Source of the DNA: Bacillus cabrialesii
GTDB taxonomy: Bacteria; Bacillota; Bacilli; Bacillales; Bacillaceae
DNA: 64,000 nt
Direction of reading: 5' to 3'
Assembly (NCBI RefSeq): GCF_004124315.2
Contig: NZ_CP096889.1
Location: 3,889,001 to 3,953,000 of the forward strand
The translations under genes and the position numbers were made by a program. Positions 49,247-57,573 of this stretch are shown piece after piece. The notes under the pieces are model-generated. The model was given only the letters and a program-made list of their open reading frames with translations, had not been told where the DNA came from and ran no database searches. Position 1 is the stretch's first letter. Each line of letters opens with the position of its first letter.

Positions 49247-50080
49247 TTATGTTTGTTTGACGACCCTTTCTATGTGAATCGTTAAATACAGCAGCTCGTC
49301 ACTGGTGAGCTTGTGTTCATACTCCCGCTCAATGTAGGTTTGGATTTTCTTCGTGCATTCATACGCGCGATGATACTTTTCTTTCACTGTCTCCAGCAAA
49401 AAATCGTCCTGGCTTTCCATGTATGTGCCGTTAAAAAGACGCTGCGCGAAAAACTTTAAGTGGGTGACAAACCGATAATAGTGAAGCGATTCTTCGTTGA
49501 ATTCAATCTTAAAATGGTATTTTACGATACTCAAAATCTCTTGCATGACTTTTGTAATGTTGATGATATTGGGCATCTCTTCATTCAGCTCGGCATTTAC
49601 GATATGCAGGGCAATAAAGCCTGCTTCGTCCTCCGGCAGAGACACGCCAGTCTTGTTTTTTACCATTTCCAGCGCTTCTTTGCCGATCGCAAATTCGTCT
49701 TTGTACAGCCGCTTTGTTTCCCACAGCAAGGCGTTTTTGATATCAAGCCCTTTCTGGTTGCGCTGGATGGCAAAGTTAATATGATCGGTCAGCGACACAT
49801 AGATGCTGTCGTTGAGTTTTTTGCCGAGCTGTAATTTCGCATAGCTGATAATCTCTTCGGATACTTCCATACACTCGATCGGGATTTCATACAAAAGGGT
49901 TTTGAATTTTTCTGATACATCCTTGTTATCGAGCGTGAACACCTTTTCAATGCGGGCTTCATCGACATTATCGCCGGACTTTTTCTGGAACGCCAGCCCC
50001 CTGCCCATGATGACCAGTTCTTTTCCCTGTTCATTGACCACGCTGATCACGTTATTGTTGATCACCTTCGCGATTTTCAT
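49247..50080 (-). CDS. licT: LicT, BglG-family transcriptional antiterminator
   Basis: 277 residues from the ATG at 50080 (MKIAKVINNN), GGAGGG 7 bases upstream; a TTG start earlier covers that site. The CAT RNA-binding domain (1-55) is followed by two PTS regulation domains (about 65-170 and 175-277). Their conserved phosphorylatable histidines lie in LTDHINFA, ALHIVNAE, VTHLKFF and LTIHIERV. LicT is inactivated by BglP-dependent phosphorylation of PRD1 and activated by HPr on PRD2. It binds the RATs downstream and switches on bglPH. Located directly upstream of its target here. Confidence 0.95.
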   Translation of the reverse strand: MKIAKVINNNVISVVNEQGKELVIMGRGLAFQKKSGDNVDEARIEKVFTLDNKDVSEKFKTLLYEIPIECMEVSEEIISYAKLQLGKKLNDSIYVSLTDHINFAIQRNQKGLDIKNALLWETKRLYKDEFAIGKEALEMVKNKTGVSLPEDEAGFIALHIVNAELNEEMPNIINITKVMQEILSIVKYHFKIEFNEESLHYYRFVTHLKFFAQRLFNGTYMESQDDFLLETVKEKYHRAYECTKKIQTYIEREYEHKLTSDELLYLTIHIERVVKQT

Positions 50081-50174
50081 GACATGTCCCTCCAATCAAC
50101 TAAGAACAGACTACACCTTGATTGTACATTCTTTTTGGACTAGGTCAATATCATCAGGGAAAGACGGGAGCAGG

Positions 50175-50849
50175 TCAATTCAATTCACTCAGCACCGGCT
50201 GCCCGGGCTGTTTTTGAAGCAGCGCCTTCAGATGGCGTTCAAATGATGCCTTGTCAGCTCCCTGCTTCTTAACAATACTGTTCATGATGTTGATGCTTTC
50301 AGCACTGTATTGCGTATATTGTTTTTTCAGCTGATCCAGCTGCAATCTTGTCTTCTTCGCGTTTTTCGGTGTGACTTGGCTGATGAGTTTGATCATACTG
50401 TCAGTTACCTCAAAAAAGGCGTCTCGATTTTCTTTCAGCTGCTGCGTTTCGTTGCGGCTCATTTCTTGATTGCGGGTTTTCTGAAGCAAAGCGAATGCCT
50501 CGCTGTTTTGTTTTTGGAGCGGTTTGTTTTCGAGTTGAATCGATTCAAGGTTTTCCTTCGCAATGTCTGTGTCTTCCCCAGTCATGCTGCTCCGCACGAA
50601 GTATTCAGGGTTGCCGATTCCATAATCAAATGCTTCGCTTACGTGTATCATGGAACTGAATACAATGGCCAGCTGCATATCGCTTGCGAGGGTCTGAAAG
50701 TCCTGCTTTTTCTTATTGGCCATCGGTTTGGCTGCGGTTTGTTTTACCGTATTATGATCACGATCTGCAAATGTCTGAGCCTCACTTTCGCATGCGCCCA
50801 TCACGAGAACTGTGACCAGCAGGCTTATACACAAGCCTAATCGCCTCAT
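50175..50849 (-). CDS. yxiP: YxiP, predicted lipoprotein
   Basis: 224 residues. A signal with lipobox VMGAC (acylated Cys at 19) is followed by an all-helical, Gln/Lys/Glu-rich body with long coiled-coil-like segments (for example QLKENRDAFFEVTDSMIKLI). No catalytic motif; it would be attached to the outer face of the membrane. The general pattern resembles YkyA-type wall-binding lipoproteins, but similarity is not certain. The symbol is given from position between licT and yxiO. The start has GGAGA upstream. Confidence 0.65.
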   Translation of the reverse strand: MRRLGLCISLLVTVLVMGACESEAQTFADRDHNTVKQTAAKPMANKKKQDFQTLASDMQLAIVFSSMIHVSEAFDYGIGNPEYFVRSSMTGEDTDIAKENLESIQLENKPLQKQNSEAFALLQKTRNQEMSRNETQQLKENRDAFFEVTDSMIKLISQVTPKNAKKTRLQLDQLKKQYTQYSAESINIMNSIVKKQGADKASFERHLKALLQKQPGQPVLSELN

Positions 50850-51046
50850 GCTCTGTCTCCTCTCTGCTGAATCCCTTCTGGAAAATACGGCAAAATATAG
50901 TTAAATGGTACCAGATACACCTGCACCCATCAATAAACCAAAAGTATGATTTGAATATAAATATTTTGTAAAAAATGACGTTGATTCCATTCTTTTCAGG
51001 CTTATTTCTCGTACAATAGAAGTATCGTTACCGGAGAGGGGCTCTG

Positions 51047-52333
51047 ATGATGAAACGTTTTTCGAAACAAGAAAACAGCTGGGTTTTATATGACTGGGCA
51101 AATTCCGCTTACTCGATTGTCGTGACCACCGCGGTGTTTCCGTTATTTTATAAATCAGCGGCTGCGGAAAGCGGTGTCAGCGCCGCTCAATCGACTGCCT
51201 ATTTAGGCTATACCATTGCGATTTCGACGTTTATTCTCGCCATGCTCGGACCGATTTTAGGCACAATTGCCGACTATGAAGGATGCAAAAAGCGATTCTT
51301 CGGTTTCTTTGTGTCTGCCGGTGTCGCCAGCACTGCGATGCTTGCTTTTATTCCGAGTGAGCATTGGCTGCTTTTATTGCTGTTTTATACGATATCGGCT
51401 ATCGGTTTTTCCGGCGCCAATGTGTTTTATGATGCCTTTCTCGTTGACGTCACGCCTGAGAAACGCATGAATCTCGTCTCGGCACGGGGATTCGGCTTAG
51501 GATACATTGGCAGCACGATTCCATTTATCATCAGCATCGCTGTCATCCTGCTCGCTCAAGCAGAGACGATTCCGATGTCAGTATCTGCCGCAAGCCAGCT
51601 CTCCTTTTTCATAACGGCTGCCTGGTGGGGGCTGTTTACCATCCCGATGCTGAAGCATGTCAATCAGCGCTATTACATCAAAAGAGAACCCCATATCGTC
51701 ATCAACAGCTTTAAGCGGCTCGGCCAAACGATGAAGCGGATTAGGCAGTACCGGGCGCTGTTCCTCTTTTTACTTGCTTATTTCTTTTATATTGATGGTG
51801 TCGGAACTATTATTACGATGTCTACATCCTATGGATCTGATTTAGGGATCAGCCCCTCAAGCCTCCTGATCATCCTGTTTGCCACCCAAGTCGTCGCCGC
51901 GCCGTTTTCCATTGTATACGGAAGATTGGCAGAGCGCTTCACGGGAAAAACAATGCTGTACGTTGGGATCGTTATTTATATGATTGTCTGCGTGTATGCC
52001 TATTTCCTGGAGACAACGCTTGATTTCTGGATACTGGCTATGCTTGTCGCCACCTCGCAGGGCGGCATTCAAGCCCTAAGCCGTTCTTATTTCGCCAAGC
52101 TTGTGCCAAAGCGCCACGCCAATGAATTCTTCGGTTTTTACAACATATTCGGAAAATTCGCTGCGATTATGGGTCCGCTGCTCATCGCCGTTACCGCCCA
52201 GATGACCGGAAAATCCTCGACTGCGGTGTTCAGCCTGATCATTTTGTTTGTGATCGGGATTGTGATTCTTGCGTTTGTCCCGGAGGAAAACCATGCTGAT
52301 GTCAGCCAGCATCAAAATGACCTGCCCCTTTAA
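51047..52333 (+). CDS. yxiO: YxiO, MFS transporter of the UMF1 (Atg22-like) family
   Basis: 428 residues with 12 spans. SWVLYDWANSAYSIVVTTAVFP at the start and GFGLGYIGSTIPFIIS are hallmarks of the UMF1/Atg22 branch of the major facilitator superfamily, together with SQGGIQALSRSYFAKLVP. Atg22 exports amino acids from yeast vacuoles; the bacterial substrate is unknown. Two ATGs in a row follow GAGAGGGG, so the start is 51047 or 51050. Convergent with dbpA. Confidence 0.88.
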   Translation: MMKRFSKQENSWVLYDWANSAYSIVVTTAVFPLFYKSAAAESGVSAAQSTAYLGYTIAISTFILAMLGPILGTIADYEGCKKRFFGFFVSAGVASTAMLAFIPSEHWLLLLLFYTISAIGFSGANVFYDAFLVDVTPEKRMNLVSARGFGLGYIGSTIPFIISIAVILLAQAETIPMSVSAASQLSFFITAAWWGLFTIPMLKHVNQRYYIKREPHIVINSFKRLGQTMKRIRQYRALFLFLLAYFFYIDGVGTIITMSTSYGSDLGISPSSLLIILFATQVVAAPFSIVYGRLAERFTGKTMLYVGIVIYMIVCVYAYFLETTLDFWILAMLVATSQGGIQALSRSYFAKLVPKRHANEFFGFYNIFGKFAAIMGPLLIAVTAQMTGKSSTAVFSLIILFVIGIVILAFVPEENHADVSQHQNDLPL

Positions 52334-52351
52334 CTGGGAGCAGGTCATTCA
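52317..52351. terminator. Possible terminator between yxiO and dbpA
   Basis: ATGACCTGC and GCAGGTCAT form a 9-bp stem around the yxiO stop. The flanking T-runs are short, so efficiency is uncertain. Confidence 0.6.
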
Positions 52352-53791
52352 TCATTTATTCGCTTTATTCACCTTGAGCTTTTTCCCTTTGACGGTTGTG
52401 TTCTTCATCACTTTGAGAACTTGAGGGCCTTTTCCGTTTAAAATCTCCACATAAGAGGCGTTATCCATGATTGTGATAATGCCGATGTCATCAGCTGTCA
52501 CACCGTCAATTTTGGCAATCGTCCCTACAAAATCAACGGCTCTGATTTTCTTTTTCTTTCCGCCGTTAAAATACAGCTTCATAATGTCTTTATTCAGCTC
52601 TTCGCTTTTGTCCTTTTTGGTTTCCGGACGGTCATTCAATTTAGATAGAAAATCTGGTTTCTTCTTGGCCACTTCCTCTTGAGAAGGAGCTTCTATTTTT
52701 TGAATCTCAAACCCGATATATTCTTCAATGTCAGCTAAAAACCGTTTTTCGAAGGCTGTGACAAATGAAATAGCCTTTCCTTTGTTCCCCGCGCGCCCTG
52801 TCCGGCCTGTGCGGTGCACATAGCTTTCCTTTTCAACCGGCAGATCATAGTTGATGACAAGGGAGATATTTTCAATATCAATCCCGCGCGCGGCGACATC
52901 TGTCGCGACTAAGTAACGGTACTCGCCCCGTTTAAATTCATTCATGACGTCGAACCGGTCATCCTGAATCATTCCGCCGTGAATTTTATCGCATGGATAC
53001 CCTAAGTCATCCAATTCATCGGTCAGCTGATTGACATGCTCTTTCGTGCGGCAGAAAATGATGCAGCTGTCAGGATTCTCCGTCATCAGCACATCTTTCA
53101 GCAAAGAAAACTTATGCTCTTCTCTTACTTGAATCACCGCATGTTCAATATTTCTGGTGGTAATGCCGGCCGCTTTGATTTCGATATGCTCCGGGTTTCG
53201 CATATATTGACGGCTCAATTTCTCAATGTCCTCCGGCAGCGTCGCCGAAAACAGCATCGTCGTGCGCTCAGTCGGCAGATGCTTGATAATCGCCTCGACC
53301 TGCTCGATAAAGCCCATATTCAGCATCTCATCGGCTTCATCAATGACCAAATAGGAGAGACGGTCTAACGGCAGTGTGCCTTTTTCGATATGATCCAAGA
53401 CACGTCCCGGCGTGCCGACAACAATGTGGCTTTTTTGTTTAAGCTCGGCTTTTTGTTTATCGAAGGAGGACTTTCCAAACACGGCTGTCGCTTTGATCCG
53501 TTTAAATCTTCCTATGTTCGTGATATCCTCTTTTACTTGCACCGCCAGCTCCCGGGTCGGTGTCAGGATCAGCGCCTGCGGCTTGTTTTCATTCCAATCC
53601 GCCAGCTCACAGAGAGGAATCCCGAATGAAGCCGTTTTCCCGCTTCCCGTCTGTGATTTGACGACAAGATCCTTTCGTTCAAGGGCAGCGGGAATCACGC
53701 TCCGCTGCACCTCGGTCGGTTCTGTATATCCTAGTCCTTCCAGTGCTCGTAAAATGTCATGACTGATTTGATAGTTTTTAAAATGACTCAT
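52352..53791 (-). CDS. dbpA: DbpA (YxiN), DEAD-box rRNA helicase
   Basis: 479 residues from the ATG at 53791 (MSHFKNYQIS). Motifs in order: Q motif GYTEPTEVQRSVIP, motif I SQTGSGKTASF, PTRELAVQ, motif II VIDEADEML, SAT, and HRTGRTGRAG (motif VI). The C-terminal RNA-binding domain (about 404-479) includes FVGTIAKIDGVTADDIG and ends in basic KGKKLKVNKANK. Known: this domain directs DbpA/YxiN to hairpin 92 of 23S rRNA, where the helicase works in 50S subunit assembly. Single gene. Confidence 0.95.
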   Translation of the reverse strand: MSHFKNYQISHDILRALEGLGYTEPTEVQRSVIPAALERKDLVVKSQTGSGKTASFGIPLCELADWNENKPQALILTPTRELAVQVKEDITNIGRFKRIKATAVFGKSSFDKQKAELKQKSHIVVGTPGRVLDHIEKGTLPLDRLSYLVIDEADEMLNMGFIEQVEAIIKHLPTERTTMLFSATLPEDIEKLSRQYMRNPEHIEIKAAGITTRNIEHAVIQVREEHKFSLLKDVLMTENPDSCIIFCRTKEHVNQLTDELDDLGYPCDKIHGGMIQDDRFDVMNEFKRGEYRYLVATDVAARGIDIENISLVINYDLPVEKESYVHRTGRTGRAGNKGKAISFVTAFEKRFLADIEEYIGFEIQKIEAPSQEEVAKKKPDFLSKLNDRPETKKDKSEELNKDIMKLYFNGGKKKKIRAVDFVGTIAKIDGVTADDIGIITIMDNASYVEILNGKGPQVLKVMKNTTVKGKKLKVNKANK

Positions 53792-53872
53792 GTATAAACT
53801 CCTGTCTCTTGCAGATGTTCTCATTATACTCTAATTGGCGAAGGTGTATGTGTTTTGCCGAAAAAAGACGTG

Positions 53873-55021
53873 TTAAAAGCCATCGATTCCCTGGCGCTTT
53901 AACTCCTGAACAGCTAATCTCGCCAGTGCGCCGGCCCCCGAACGGTTAGGATGCAGCGTATCTCCGTCCATATACAGCGCGAGTGTTTTTTCCGGACCGA
54001 TTGATGTAAAGTACGCCGAGCTGAGGACATTCAAGTCAATGAGGTGCGTTTTTTCCTCTTCGGCCAACGCCAAAATAGAAGCCCTGTACCATCGGTTTAC
54101 AGACGTATGGATGCCTTCAGAAGTAAAATCTGTCGCCCGGCCCTGAGGTGTTGATAGGATGACTTCCGCACCCTTTGCTTTCACCTGACGGATCATATCT
54201 CGCATAATCTCCTTAAATTCCGCTTCCGATTCATTATGCTTCGGATTTGTGTCATTAATGCCCAGCTGCAAGATAAAATAATCACCCGGTTTGATGTACT
54301 TCAAGATCGCCTCGAGCTGACCGTCATGTCGAAACCCTCTCGCGATCTGCCCGCCAGACGCCATGTTTCTCACTTGAAAGGCGTGTTTATCGATATAGTG
54401 AGGCAGCATCTGTCCCCAGCCCGCCTGCTTGCTGCTGTTGAGCGGATAATAATTGCACACCGTCGAATCGCCGCCGACATAAATGGTTCGATTGGTTACC
54501 GGCTGATCAGACAATTTCTTGATTTTCAAAGCGCTGAGCGTAAAAGCGGTGCCTGCCTTCCCCTCTGTCACCAGCAGATTCAGCTGCCCGTCGGTGACAG
54601 GAATTTGGAACGTATCCTCCGCGCCGTCTCCCGTCATATTGATGACCTGAAACACACCCTCCGCCGCCACACTGGCCCTTGCCGTATCGCCAAGCGTCAC
54701 CTTCACCTCATAAAGGCCGTTCGAAAGATCCACACGAAACGTGTTATTGCTTTTCGTCCCATACGTTAAAAACTGAACCGCATCACTCTTCACACCAACC
54801 CCGGATGCCGCCACATCCTTCATATTCTCCGGTGTTTGAAAACCGTAGCCCTTTGACGGATCATACCGATCAGACGCCCTGACACCTATATAACCTGGCT
54901 CAACCGAACCGCTCCCAAAATCAAACTGATACACCTTCTGCTCCGACGCCGTCACACTCTTAATCCCGCCGCAACACAACATCAACATCATCACAAAAAC
55001 CGCCGCCATCCCTTTTTTCAT
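53873..55021 (-). CDS. yxiM: YxiM, secreted SGNH esterase (rhamnogalacturonan acetylesterase-like)
   Basis: 382 residues from the ATG at 55021 (MKKGMAAVF), GAGGGGGAG upstream. A signal peptide ends near SVTASEQ. An N-terminal beta domain (about 30-160) begins QKVYQFDFGSGSVEPGYIGV, as in carbohydrate-binding parts of these enzymes. The SGNH hydrolase domain (about 165-380) shows GGDST (nucleophile Ser), MASGGQIARGF, LQLGINDTNPKH (GxND) and DTLHPNRSG (Asp/His). It probably removes acetyl groups from pectic rhamnogalacturonan or a similar polymer outside the cell; the natural substrate is unproven. Confidence 0.9.
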   Translation of the reverse strand: MKKGMAAVFVMMLMLCCGGIKSVTASEQKVYQFDFGSGSVEPGYIGVRASDRYDPSKGYGFQTPENMKDVAASGVGVKSDAVQFLTYGTKSNNTFRVDLSNGLYEVKVTLGDTARASVAAEGVFQVINMTGDGAEDTFQIPVTDGQLNLLVTEGKAGTAFTLSALKIKKLSDQPVTNRTIYVGGDSTVCNYYPLNSSKQAGWGQMLPHYIDKHAFQVRNMASGGQIARGFRHDGQLEAILKYIKPGDYFILQLGINDTNPKHNESEAEFKEIMRDMIRQVKAKGAEVILSTPQGRATDFTSEGIHTSVNRWYRASILALAEEEKTHLIDLNVLSSAYFTSIGPEKTLALYMDGDTLHPNRSGAGALARLAVQELKRQGIDGF

Positions 55022-55061
55022 TAAGACTCCCCCTCTATGAAAACGCATACATTAATGCATA

Positions 55062-55112
55062 CTCGGTGATTATTTCTTTATGATGGCTGAAGGTAGAAAA
55101 AAATTGCGTTGA
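55062..55112 (+). repeat. 51-bp direct repeat, copy A
   Basis: CTCGGTGATTATTTCTTTAT and on to GCGTTGA. It matches copy B (57044-57094) at about 46-47 of 51 positions in the same orientation. It ends inside the -35 of the padR promoter. On the minus strand it reads as a broken piece of yxxF with an in-frame TAA. Confidence 0.9.
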
Positions 55113-55167
55113 CAAACAGAGAGGAAAATTCTATTATATCAATAGTTGATATATCATTTATTGATAT
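55109..55167 (+). promoter_or_regulatory. Promoter of the PadR/DUF2812 pair with two operator dyads
   Basis: TTGACA (55109-55114), 17 bases, TATTAT (55132-55137). Two abutting 17-bp palindromes follow: ATATCAATAGTTGATAT (55136-55152, 7-bp arms) and ATATCATTTATTGATAT (55151-55167, 6-bp arms). They overlap the -10 and the start region, the expected place for autorepression by the encoded PadR protein. Confidence 0.75.
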
Positions 55168-55185
55168 AAGGAATGAGGTGAACAC

Positions 55186-55527
55186 TTGCCAAAGCAGCGT
55201 CCGCAGGAAATGGATCAGCTTACCGATCCAGCCTATTATATTGTCTTAACATTGCTGGAACCAAAGCACGGATACTCGATCATGCAGGAGATTCAGGAAA
55301 TGACCGATGACTCCTTCACGATCGGCCCGGCTACCTTATATACATTGTTAAAGAAATTACTGCAAGAAGGGATCATTGAGCTTGTCAACAATGACAACCC
55401 GCGCCGCAAAGTGTACCAAACCACACGAGGCGGCCAAGTATTATTGAAAAAAGAAATTCAGCGCAGAAAACGGATGGCTGAACATGGAGAACGCGCTTTT
55501 CAACAATTGAAAGGGGACTGGTCATGA
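55186..55527 (+). CDS. PadR-family transcriptional regulator
   Basis: 113 residues, starting with TTG at 55186, GAGGTG 5-6 bases upstream. Winged helix of the PadR type: AYYIVLTLLEPKHGYSIMQE, then FTIGPATLYTLLKKL (recognition helix) and RRKVYQTTRGGQVLL (wing), with only a short C-terminal dimerization helix (PadR subfamily 2). It overlaps the next gene by 4 bases (ATGA). The usual partner of a DUF2812 membrane gene is such a PadR repressor. Two palindromes in its promoter are the likely operators. Effector unknown. Confidence 0.87.
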   Translation: MPKQRPQEMDQLTDPAYYIVLTLLEPKHGYSIMQEIQEMTDDSFTIGPATLYTLLKKLLQEGIIELVNNDNPRRKVYQTTRGGQVLLKKEIQRRKRMAEHGERAFQQLKGDWS

Positions 55528-56081
55528 AACAGAGTAAATATATGATGTCTGAAGGATTGGCGTTTTCAGAAGAAAAGGATATGAAGAGACTAAGTGATAT
55601 GGCCAGCAAAGGCTGGGTACTCGATTCTTTTGCGTTTATGGGGTATAAGCTTAGAAAAGCTGAGCCGCAAAACCTGATCTATAGCTTGGACTATCGTGCC
55701 GTCGAGGATCACAATATGGATGAATACCTTGATATATTTGAAAATTCCGGATGGGAGCATATTTGTTCTGTATACGACACACATATCTTTGCTGCTGACC
55801 CCGGAACAAAACCGATTTACTCCGACCGTTCAACGATGATTGATAAATATAAACAAAGTGAATTTACCCTTCGCTATATCACATTGTTCATGCTCTGTCT
55901 TACTGCGGCTGTCACTGTCATCAGGAATACGTTTATTTCTGGTGAAGCTTCCATACTTCATAACACCATACACGTCCTTTTTGTCTTTCTCATCGCCATC
56001 ACGATCCCGGCTATCCTCACTTACGCAGCCTCTGTCTTTAGAATTTGGCGAGTTAAACGCAGAAACCCCAACCTTGAGTGA
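55524..56081 (+). CDS. DUF2812 membrane protein
   Basis: 185 residues. The soluble N-terminal DUF2812 domain (about 1-105) contains the typical MASKGWVLDSFAFMGYKLRKAEP and a WEHICSVYDTHIFAA block. Two membrane helices (about 110-130 and 145-168) and a basic tail follow. Family members are encoded almost always behind PadR regulators, as here with an ATGA overlap. The function is unknown; a role in drug or envelope response is often assumed from the regulator but not shown. Ends at a strong terminator. Confidence 0.85.
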   Translation: MKQSKYMMSEGLAFSEEKDMKRLSDMASKGWVLDSFAFMGYKLRKAEPQNLIYSLDYRAVEDHNMDEYLDIFENSGWEHICSVYDTHIFAADPGTKPIYSDRSTMIDKYKQSEFTLRYITLFMLCLTAAVTVIRNTFISGEASILHNTIHVLFVFLIAITIPAILTYAASVFRIWRVKRRNPNLE

Positions 56082-56098
56082 AGGCTGGGGTTTTGCTT
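56062..56098 (+). terminator. Terminator of the PadR/DUF2812 operon
   Basis: AACCCCAACCTT-GAGTG-AAGGCTGGGGTT with one mismatch, followed by TTTTG; overlaps the DUF2812 stop. Confidence 0.85.
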
Positions 56099-56111
56099 AA
56101 TCATAAAATGA

Positions 56112-56549
56112 TTAATAAAGAGAAGCGAACGTATAGTTAATCGTTTTTTTCGTTCCTGTGTTGCTGAATTTAAATCTGTATTTTGTTTTATAGCTCTTAG
56201 ATGCTTTACTGTAGTTCAGGTTAGTATAGCCTTTTTTCTTGGCATAAAACGTTTTAATGGTTTTCCACCCTTTACTTGTCTTCTGTTGCATCTCGGCTTT
56301 TATTTTCCCGCTTCCAGATGCTTTTGCAGTAATGCTCGCATTCGTTCCTTGACCTGGATACCAAATCTGAAATGTTGGTGAGTACGTATAGTTTTTGAAA
56401 GAGCCTGAATGGTAGTGGGTAGTCCATATACTGCCTTTTTTCACCCAATCTTTTGCTTGGGCTTTGTTACCAGCAAGGTCTATAGCTGTAAAGCTTGTCA
56501 ATGCGATAACAAAAGCAACGAAGGTCATGATCAATTTCTGCTTTTTCAT
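56112..56549 (-). CDS. Small secreted protein of unknown function
   Basis: 145 residues from the ATG at 56549 with AGGAGG 9 bases upstream. Signal peptide MKKQKLIMTFVAFVIALTSF with likely cleavage after KAQA. The mature part (about 110 residues) is basic, rich in Lys, Tyr, Thr and Ser, with regular alternation suggesting a beta sandwich (FQIWYPGQGTNASITAKASG, YRFKFSNTGTKKTINYTF). It contains no Cys. I do not recognise it. It lies alone on the minus strand between the DUF2812 gene and the yxxF remnant, within the segment bounded by the 51-bp repeats. Confidence 0.75.
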   Translation of the reverse strand: MKKQKLIMTFVAFVIALTSFTAIDLAGNKAQAKDWVKKGSIWTTHYHSGSFKNYTYSPTFQIWYPGQGTNASITAKASGSGKIKAEMQQKTSKGWKTIKTFYAKKKGYTNLNYSKASKSYKTKYRFKFSNTGTKKTINYTFASLY

Positions 56550-56740
56550 TATGTAATTCCTCCTGCTCTCGTATAGTTCTTTTATCATCTTTAAATATGA
56601 TAATCATGATTAGAAGATGATGCATCCTTCTATAATACTAAATTATGGCGATTTATCATGCATCTCACACAAATAATGACTATAGACTTATTTCTTTAGA
56701 TTCATTCCTGTTCTGCTTGAGAACGTTTGGAAATTAGACA

Positions 56741-56769
56741 AAAGCAGCTGCCTTCGACAGCTGCTTTCT
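56741..56769 (-). terminator. Terminator after the yxxF remnant
   Basis: AAGCAGCTGTC and GGCAGCTGCTTT form a stem with a short loop on the minus strand, T-rich end. It closely follows the remnant's stop codon. Confidence 0.78.
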
Positions 56770-57100
56770 TTACATTTGAGAATTCTCAGCAACCACATCC
56801 GCCTTCCCTCGCCTCTTGACAAGCGTCAAAGCCATGCCCGCAAAGATCATCACGATGCCTAGTGTTTGAAAGAGGTCTGGGCGGAAACCCGTGAAGACGG
56901 TATCGAGTACGATAGCGACAGCCGGGTCGAGGAAGACAATGATTGAGATAAATTTTGTTGATAAAAATCGCAAACTGTCAAAAAACAACAAATAGACAAT
57001 ACCAGTATGGATGATCTCGGTAGATACCACCATGATCCAGTTTCTCGGTGAATGTTTCTTTATGATGGCTGGAGGGAGAAAAAAATTGCGTTGAAGCATA
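56770..57100 (-). pseudogene. yxxF: Truncated EamA/DMT-family transporter (yxxF remnant)
   Basis: About 105 C-terminal residues of a drug/metabolite transporter: AIIKKHSPRNWIMVV, then three hydrophobic spans including STKFISIIVFLDPAVAIVLD and TLGIVMIFAGMALTLVKRRG. This is the last third of an EamA repeat protein, which normally has about 300 residues and ten spans. No start codon or ribosome-binding site fits, and the frame upstream becomes unrelated at about 57085-57100, inside copy B of the 51-bp repeat. Probably non-functional. The symbol is given because yxxF of B. subtilis is an EamA protein near wapA; moderate certainty. Confidence 0.72.
57044..57094 (+). repeat. 51-bp direct repeat, copy B
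   Basis: CTCGGTGAATGTTTCTTTAT and on to GCGTTGA, same orientation as copy A (55062-55112), 1,982 bases apart. It overlaps the coding remnant of yxxF and coincides with its breakpoint. Confidence 0.9.
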
Positions 57101-57136
57101 AAAATGAGGTGGGGAGCCTCAAGAAAAAGGGGAAAA

Positions 57137-57487
57137 TCAGTGTGACTTCTTGTCACACTTGATCACATCCCAACCTCCGCAATAGAAGCTTATTTGATCT
57201 TCTTCGTCATACACATAATAACGGAGTCTTTCCCACTGATCATCAGTCGGTAAAATCTCCAACTCAACCGCATCGATGGATTCAAGGTCATCCAGCCTTG
57301 ATGCACTAATGTCTTCAAACCGCAAATGAATGTCACAGGTTTGAGCTGATAGTTTTAATTCAAACACAGGAATATGAATATAACGATCATCTTCTTTCAT
57401 ATAGAAAGAAAACTCGTTTAATGTAAATGGACCTGTATCCGCATCAGAAAGATGTTTTTTCATTTTCTCGTATTGTGTGATATTCAA
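57137..57487 (-). CDS. Orphan immunity-like small acidic protein
   Basis: 116 residues from a TTG at 57487 (reading MNITQYEKMKKHLSDADTGP) with GGGGG 6 bases upstream. A GTG-initiated frame nine codons longer covers that site. Acidic, soluble, no signal. It includes FYMKEDDRYIHIPVFELKLS and ends DQISFYCGGWDVIKCDKKSH. Its last codons form an 8-bp hairpin (57139-57159) that may be the terminator. It lies directly behind wapI on the same strand, where B. subtilis strains carry extra immunity-like genes. Being an orphan immunity gene is inference from position; no toxin is attached. Confidence 0.7.
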   Translation of the reverse strand: MNITQYEKMKKHLSDADTGPFTLNEFSFYMKEDDRYIHIPVFELKLSAQTCDIHLRFEDISASRLDDLESIDAVELEILPTDDQWERLRYYVYDEEDQISFYCGGWDVIKCDKKSH

Positions 57488-57573
57488 ATGAATCCCCCTA
57501 TTTTTATGATTCACCTAGATTTCTCACTTTCACTTCTTACCAAATTTGATGAGTCTACTTGTTATGCATCCCT

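Noticed and set aside
56770..57156. Complete 128-residue membrane protein
   Set aside because: The only start-like codon lies in sequence unrelated to the transporter family and has no ribosome-binding site; the rest matches just the C-terminal third of an EamA protein, so it is called a pseudogene.
57139..57159. AGTGTGAC-TTCTT-GTCACACT palindrome as a recombination site
   Set aside because: It encodes the last residues of the small gene at 57137 and is better explained as its terminator.
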